Positions 19,308-23,625 of a stretch of DNA of 23,625 nt are shown here, piece by piece. Position 1 is the stretch's first letter, and every line of letters starts with the position of its first letter. A program made the position numbers and the translations under genes. Source of the DNA: a virus; IMG/VR virus record IMGVR_UViG_3300021475_000056, positions 1 to 23,625 of that record. The stretch is one strand, 5' to 3'. The notes below the pieces were generated by a model. The model made no database searches, had not been told where the DNA came from, and worked only from the letters and a program-made list of their open reading frames with translations.

Positions 19308-20015
19308 ATGGCTTTCGAATGGCCGGTAGACAAGCTCGCCCTCATCAACCGGGCCCTGCGCAAGACCGGCGACAACCAGGTCAATGCCGCGGACGATGGC
19401 TCGGAGGAGTGGGATTGCGCGTCGGCGGCCTATGAAACCTGGCTCGCCTACATCATCGAGGGCCATCCGTGGGCGTGGGGCAAGACAGTCGCGACGCTGC
19501 CGCCGGCTGCCAACACTCCGACCGACCCCCTGTGGGACACCGCCTACAATCTACCGGCCGACCTCGTCCACCTGATCTGGGTGCGGGTCGACGATCGTCC
19601 CAGCATCTACGCCCTGGCGATGGGGCCGACGACATCGGGACCGACACCGCAACAGCTCTATGTCAATGCGCAGGGCGGTCCGCCCCGCCCGGTGCCGCCA
19701 CAGGCGCCGGCTCCGCTCACGATCCAGTACATCTCGTCGATCACGAGCGATCCGACATTCGCTACGCCGACCCTGGTGCTGGCGCTCGAAGCGTTCGTGA
19801 TCTCCGGGATCTTCTCTGGCCTGCACAAAGACTACGCGCAGCACAAGGAGGCGATGCTCGCGGCCCGATCTTATCTCGCCGACGCCCAGACCCGCCACGA
19901 TCAGCAGATGCCGAAGCGCGCGCTGTACAATTCGCGCATGACCGCAGCGCGCCGCGTGCGCCGGCCGTGGCCTCCCGTGCCCGGCGGATGGGGCGGCACA
20001 GGTGTTCCGGGCTGA
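19308..20015 (+). CDS. tail tubular protein A-like
   Basis: A 235-residue protein of the T7 gp11 type, which binds under the portal and connects head and tail. It shows the expected helical start (DKLALINRALRKTGDNQVN), then WEW-like GHPWAWGKTVATLP, YNLPADLVHLIWVRVDD and a C-terminal helical region with LALEAFVISGIFSGL. A Pro-rich loop lies at about 125-145. GGAGGAGC lies 18 nt before ATG 19308, which is too far, and GAGAG nearer may serve; no better in-frame start is present. It is followed after 3 nt by the tail tubular B-like gene. Confidence 0.8.
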   Translation: MAFEWPVDKLALINRALRKTGDNQVNAADDGSEEWDCASAAYETWLAYIIEGHPWAWGKTVATLPPAANTPTDPLWDTAYNLPADLVHLIWVRVDDRPSIYALAMGPTTSGPTPQQLYVNAQGGPPRPVPPQAPAPLTIQYISSITSDPTFATPTLVLALEAFVISGIFSGLHKDYAQHKEAMLAARSYLADAQTRHDQQMPKRALYNSRMTAARRVRRPWPPVPGGWGGTGVPG

Positions 20016-20018
20016 TGA

Positions 20019-22274
20019 ATGGCACAGGTAGAAAATATCGTCACCCAGACCGATCTCTCGGGCGGTCAGGTCGACGTCACCATCAAGCGAAACGATCCGC
20101 ATCCGTTGCACAAGGCGGGCCTGCGCCAATGCATCAACTGGCGCATCCTCAATAGTCAGGGTCTCACCAACCGCGCCGGCCGTAGCGCCCAGTTCCTCGA
20201 TGGCCCTCGGGTCGACGAGATCATCATGGCGCCCGGCGTCGTGTTCCTGCTGTGCTTCAAGACCGGCACCATCACGATCCGCTCGATGTCTGGCGCCGTG
20301 GTTTTCACATCCAATACATTCCCGTGGACCGCCGCCAATGTTGGCCTGATCGTGTGGGCCATTTATCAGAAGCAGATCTTCATTACCTTTCCAGGCATGC
20401 AGCCCTTGGTGGTGACATGGGTGCCTCCAGCCACCTTCTCGATTGCCAACTTCACAGAGCTGATGTTCGGGGTGCAGAAGCGGACGCCGTTCTATCGCAT
20501 CTCGCCGCAAGGCATCACCATGGACCCAGCGGGTTACAAGGGCAGCACCACCATCGTATTCTCGGCTCCGGTGCTATCAGCCGGCATGGTCGGCACCCGC
20601 ATGCGTTACATCGGCCGGCAGATGCTGATCACCGGCGTCACCGACTCGACCCATGCCACTGTCACCATCGAGGAGCCGCTCTTCAAAGGGCTCGATATCA
20701 TCGTTGCAAATGTCCCCGACATCACCCTTGTCGCGAGCATTGGCGATGTTGCAATTGGCTCCGTCAGCGGCGCAAAGATCCAGATCACGGCCATCATCGG
20801 TCCGCATGAATTCCAGGGCCAGATGCTCAATGGGCTGATTTTCGGGGTGCCTCCATCTGGCGACAACATCGTTTGTCCGGGCGGCAACCTCGGGGTCACG
20901 CAGAGTTTCACCGACATTGGCGCGCAACCGGTGACGATATGGGATCAGGAGGTCATGAACTCGTTCCAGGGCTGGCCGGCATCTTGCTTCGTCGACCAGA
21001 ACCGGCTCGGCTTCTGCAACTTCAATAGCGTGCCGTCGGCTATCTGTTGGTCGGCGATCGGCGTCGTCAATGACATGTACGACGTGCCGACCCAGGTTAC
21101 GCCGGACTCGTCTATTTTCGAGCTGGTGCCCGGGAAAGGCCAGGTCCTCTACGTGCAGGCCGGCGCCGAGAGCGACGAATTCGTGTTCTGCGACAACGCG
21201 ACCTACGCCATCCCGATCAGCCTGCAGAACCCGCTGGCGCCAGGTTCCGTCGTCTTCAACCGCATCGATGAGGGCTGCGGGCAAATCCAGCCGCGCTTCT
21301 ACCGGGGCGCCATCATCTACATCAACGCGGGCGCCAACATGGTCCGCGCCATCGCCGCCACCGGAAGTCTGACCCGCCCCTACGAGGCGCGCAACCTGAC
21401 CGATTTCCACGCGGCACTATTCAACGGCATCGTCGCAATCGCAGCGCCAGACGGAGACGATCTCCTATTCCCCGAGCGGTACATCTACGTGCTCAACGGT
21501 GACGGAACGGCCGTCGCCTGCAAGGTTGAGATCCAGAACGGGCAGATCAAGGACGTGCCCGGCTGGACGCGTCACGTGGCCGGCGGCGGTGGAGCGATCA
21601 AATGGATTTCTGCCCGCCTCGGCCACGTATGGTTCGTGGTCAATTATCCTGGAGCGACCGGTCCGATGGCCGAGCTGCTCGACGCGAGCCAGTATCTCGA
21701 CGCCGCCATCACCGTCAATTCGCCGCCGGCTCAACTCACTCCTCCCGGCGGCAAGGGGCCACTGTACTGGGCGCCCGGCCAGCCGGTTTATCTGTTCGAC
21801 CTCGGTCTGCGCCAGATGGGCATTTATCAGACCGACAGCAACGGGTTCATCGTCCCGCAATTCATCGGTGGAGAGAACCTCGCCTCGCCCCAGCTGGTCA
21901 TGGGCTTTCCGTGGACCTCCACCGCCGAGCCGTTCATTCCGTCGCCGCCCGGCGGCCAGGACGTCCACCAGCGCATGCTGCGCCGACAGGTCGCGCAGAT
22001 GTGCGTTTACTTCATCAATTCCACTGGGTTTCTGTTTCAGAAGCTCTATGCCGAGCCGTTGCGGCCAGGCGGGCCGGCGCTGGGCGATCCGATGAACAAT
22101 CGCCGTGTCCCAGCCTATAATCAGGGTGACGATCCCACCCAGCCGGCGCCCTTGCGCGAGGGCACCGAGTTCTGGCGGCCATCGGGCTCTGATTACGATC
22201 CTCGCAACGCGATCATCAAGGACGTGCCCGGTCCAATGACCATATTGGAGATCGCGCAGGAAGTGACGGTGTAG
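20019..22274 (+). CDS. tail tubular protein B-like (tail nozzle)
   Basis: A 751-residue, mostly beta-strand protein next to tail tubular A, the normal place for the T7 gp12-like tail nozzle. The N-terminus (TDLSGGQVDVTIKRNDPHPL, then CINWRILNSQGLTNRAGRSA) has the characteristic G-G-x...R-x-D...G...c-x-N...G-g-l-x-x-R-x-G form of these proteins, followed by many short repeated strands with Gly and aromatic residues. It makes the lower part of the tail tube and anchors tail fibres. The size is typical of gp12. Confidence 0.85.
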   Translation: MAQVENIVTQTDLSGGQVDVTIKRNDPHPLHKAGLRQCINWRILNSQGLTNRAGRSAQFLDGPRVDEIIMAPGVVFLLCFKTGTITIRSMSGAVVFTSNTFPWTAANVGLIVWAIYQKQIFITFPGMQPLVVTWVPPATFSIANFTELMFGVQKRTPFYRISPQGITMDPAGYKGSTTIVFSAPVLSAGMVGTRMRYIGRQMLITGVTDSTHATVTIEEPLFKGLDIIVANVPDITLVASIGDVAIGSVSGAKIQITAIIGPHEFQGQMLNGLIFGVPPSGDNIVCPGGNLGVTQSFTDIGAQPVTIWDQEVMNSFQGWPASCFVDQNRLGFCNFNSVPSAICWSAIGVVNDMYDVPTQVTPDSSIFELVPGKGQVLYVQAGAESDEFVFCDNATYAIPISLQNPLAPGSVVFNRIDEGCGQIQPRFYRGAIIYINAGANMVRAIAATGSLTRPYEARNLTDFHAALFNGIVAIAAPDGDDLLFPERYIYVLNGDGTAVACKVEIQNGQIKDVPGWTRHVAGGGGAIKWISARLGHVWFVVNYPGATGPMAELLDASQYLDAAITVNSPPAQLTPPGGKGPLYWAPGQPVYLFDLGLRQMGIYQTDSNGFIVPQFIGGENLASPQLVMGFPWTSTAEPFIPSPPGGQDVHQRMLRRQVAQMCVYFINSTGFLFQKLYAEPLRPGGPALGDPMNNRRVPAYNQGDDPTQPAPLREGTEFWRPSGSDYDPRNAIIKDVPGPMTILEIAQEVTV

Positions 22275-22276
22275 CT

Positions 22277-22729
22277 ATGGGAATGCCAGCAGGAGCCGCT
22301 ACAGGCGCCTCGGTCGCCGCACTTGGACTGAAAGCCTATGGAGATGTCCTCAAGGGCCAGGGCGAGCAGGCAGGGGACATCTATCGAGCCCAGTCGCTGG
22401 AGAACGCGGCGGCTCGCGGACGGGTGGCCGCGGTCCAGACCGGCGCCGCGGAGAGCATCAAGATCGCCTCCGACCTCGGCAATGTCGATGCCATCCGTGC
22501 CGCTGCCCATACCGATCCGACTTCCCCGACCGGCGCCGCCGTGCGCGACTGGCACGAGCAGCTCGGGCTCACCAAGAAGTCGATCGATGTCGACAACATC
22601 ATCGCCCAGGCGCAGCAGCAGGAGGCGGACGCGGCCTACCTGCGCACCGCCGGCAAGGCCGCGCTCCAGAGCGGTTATCTTGGCGCCGGGGTCGATGTTC
22701 TCTCTGGATTAGCAAAGGCCATCCCGTAA
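22277..22729 (+). CDS. internal virion protein (gp14-like)
   Basis: A 150-residue Ala/Gly-rich helical protein directly after the tail tubular B-like gene. The N-terminus (GAATGASVAALGLKAYGDVL) is a hydrophobic Ala-rich helix that could enter a membrane, and the rest is helical with EQAGDIYRAQSLENAAARG and a C-terminal LQSGYLGAGVDVLSGLAKA. Position and composition fit the small internal virion proteins that help form the DNA-ejection channel (T7 gp14 type). The stop overlaps the next start in a TAATG junction. Confidence 0.65.
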   Translation: MGMPAGAATGASVAALGLKAYGDVLKGQGEQAGDIYRAQSLENAAARGRVAAVQTGAAESIKIASDLGNVDAIRAAAHTDPTSPTGAAVRDWHEQLGLTKKSIDVDNIIAQAQQQEADAAYLRTAGKAALQSGYLGAGVDVLSGLAKAIP

Positions 22730-23625
22730 TGCCGAAGCTTCTGCCCGATCCGGACAATTTCTCGGTCACCAAGCCGGTGACGACGGCTGTCAGCGCTGCC
22801 GATGTCGCCTCGCCCTACATGGCGATGGCCCACGTCCTCGACAAAAGCGGCGAGGGTCTCAACGAGTTTGCCATGGCCCAGGCCAAAAAGGCCGGCGAGG
22901 AAGCCGGACTGAAGGCGCGGGTCGACGACAACGGCCAAATTGTCATGGACCCGGCCCCGTTCCTGGTCGGGCCGGCAATGCCGGAGTATCGGCGTGCCGC
23001 CACCATGTCAGCTGCGATCAGGATGCAGCCCCAGATCGAGACCAAGATGCTGGAGATGCGCCTGGAGGATCCCGACCCGCAGGTGTTCCAGCGCAAAGCC
23101 ACCGCGTATGGCCAGGATCTGGTCCGTAACATCAGCGACCCGGCCCTCAAGGTCGGCATCACCAAGATGGTGTCGGAGTCCGGCGCGCATAACTACCGCA
23201 CCGCGTTGGTCGAGGCCGATAAGAAGAATGTCGCCGACGCATATCAAAATTACATGGATCAGATCGAGCAAAACAATAACCAAAAAGAACTCATTGCTCG
23301 TCAAGGCGGTGGCCCGACCAAAGAGAATCCGCAGGGCAGCGATGAATATCGCGGTCGCGAAGGCAGCAATATGCAGCTCGTGGAGGAGCTGGTCGGTGAC
23401 AAGCGCTTCGGCGTCACTCGGAGCCAAGGCGACGATCTCCTGAAGAACTCGATTGATCGCGACCGTATCCAGGGCGTCATCGGCGAGGTGGTGAGGAAGT
23501 ATAAGAGCAAGGCCAACGTCGTCGAGGCGCAGCGCGAACTAGAAGACAGGTTCCTCACCGGGCCAGAGGCGAGAGAACTCGGCCTGGGTGCCAAGAAAGG
23601 GGAGGCCGCAGTCGGCGAGGGCCTG
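22729..23625 (+). CDS. internal virion protein, partial at window end
   Basis: A frame open from ATG 22729 for 299 codons without a stop, continuing past the window. It is easy to overlook because it has no stop here. The protein is hydrophilic and helical, with stretches such as LDKSGEGLNEFAMAQAKKAG and IGEVVRKYKSKANVVEAQREL; it has no signal peptide or membrane segment. Placed after the gp14-like gene, it fits a large internal virion protein of the gp15/gp16 class; a lytic transglycosylase domain, if present, would lie beyond the end. Its start is coupled to the upstream stop. Confidence 0.7.
   Translation, partial: MPKLLPDPDNFSVTKPVTTAVSAADVASPYMAMAHVLDKSGEGLNEFAMAQAKKAGEEAGLKARVDDNGQIVMDPAPFLVGPAMPEYRRAATMSAAIRMQPQIETKMLEMRLEDPDPQVFQRKATAYGQDLVRNISDPALKVGITKMVSESGAHNYRTALVEADKKNVADAYQNYMDQIEQNNNQKELIARQGGGPTKENPQGSDEYRGREGSNMQLVEELVGDKRFGVTRSQGDDLLKNSIDRDRIQGVIGEVVRKYKSKANVVEAQRELEDRFLTGPEARELGLGAKKGEAAVGEGL

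Noticed and set aside
1-23625. CRISPR array, tRNA genes, insertion sequence or integrase
   Set aside because: I looked for regularly spaced repeats, cloverleaf patterns, terminal inverted repeats with a transposase, and tyrosine or serine recombinase motifs, and found none that I could support.

Overview
The window is a densely packed, high-GC phage or prophage segment. It carries an almost complete head module and the start of the tail module of a short-tailed (podovirus-type) phage. The host is probably an alphaproteobacterium, most likely Hyphomicrobiales (Bradyrhizobium/Rhodopseudomonas-like). This is inferred from GC-rich codon use, from the winged-HTH protein on the minus strand and from small proteins of a kind I associate with rhizobial phages. 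No integrase, RNA polymerase, DNA polymerase, tRNA or rRNA gene and no CRISPR array is visible, so lifestyle cannot be decided here.

Layout. (1) 190-672: a helix-turn-helix protein, possibly a small terminase subunit. (2) 673-1135: a gene-poor stretch with a hairpin and a good intrinsic terminator. (3) 1136-4882: a rightward run of about twelve small genes, mostly joined by ATGA overlaps, several with CxxC pairs, one with two membrane helices, and with a re-used ribosome-binding cassette. (4) 4900-6441: three leftward genes (small conserved protein, winged-HTH protein, ribbon-helix-helix-like protein). A palindrome-containing control region separates them from the rightward terminase. (5) 6580-8097: large terminase. 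(6) 8094-9348: another group of small genes with a triplicated 21-bp start cassette, including a 65-residue protein resembling the Acb2/Tad1 cyclic-nucleotide sponges. (7) 9350-12484: a visibly more A/T-rich insert with its own promoter, a leaderless-looking ribbon-helix-helix regulator, a DUF3102-like protein, a GHKL-type ATPase and a zinc-ribbon/coiled-coil protein. (8) 12504-19223: small pre-portal genes, portal, a gene dual-coded with the scaffold, scaffold, major capsid, a likely capsid cement protein, two small unknowns and a secretion-signal-bearing beta-rich protein, ended by a terminator. (9) 19308-23625: tail tubular A-like and B-like proteins and two internal-virion-type proteins, the last running off the window.

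How they work together. Terminase, portal, scaffold and capsid genes build and fill the head. The tail tubular proteins form the short tail, and the internal virion proteins probably help DNA cross the cell envelope. The segment between terminase and portal, where packaging genes are usually closer together, looks like a cargo site. It holds the anti-defence candidate and the GHKL ATPase cassette, which are the two most interesting items in the window.
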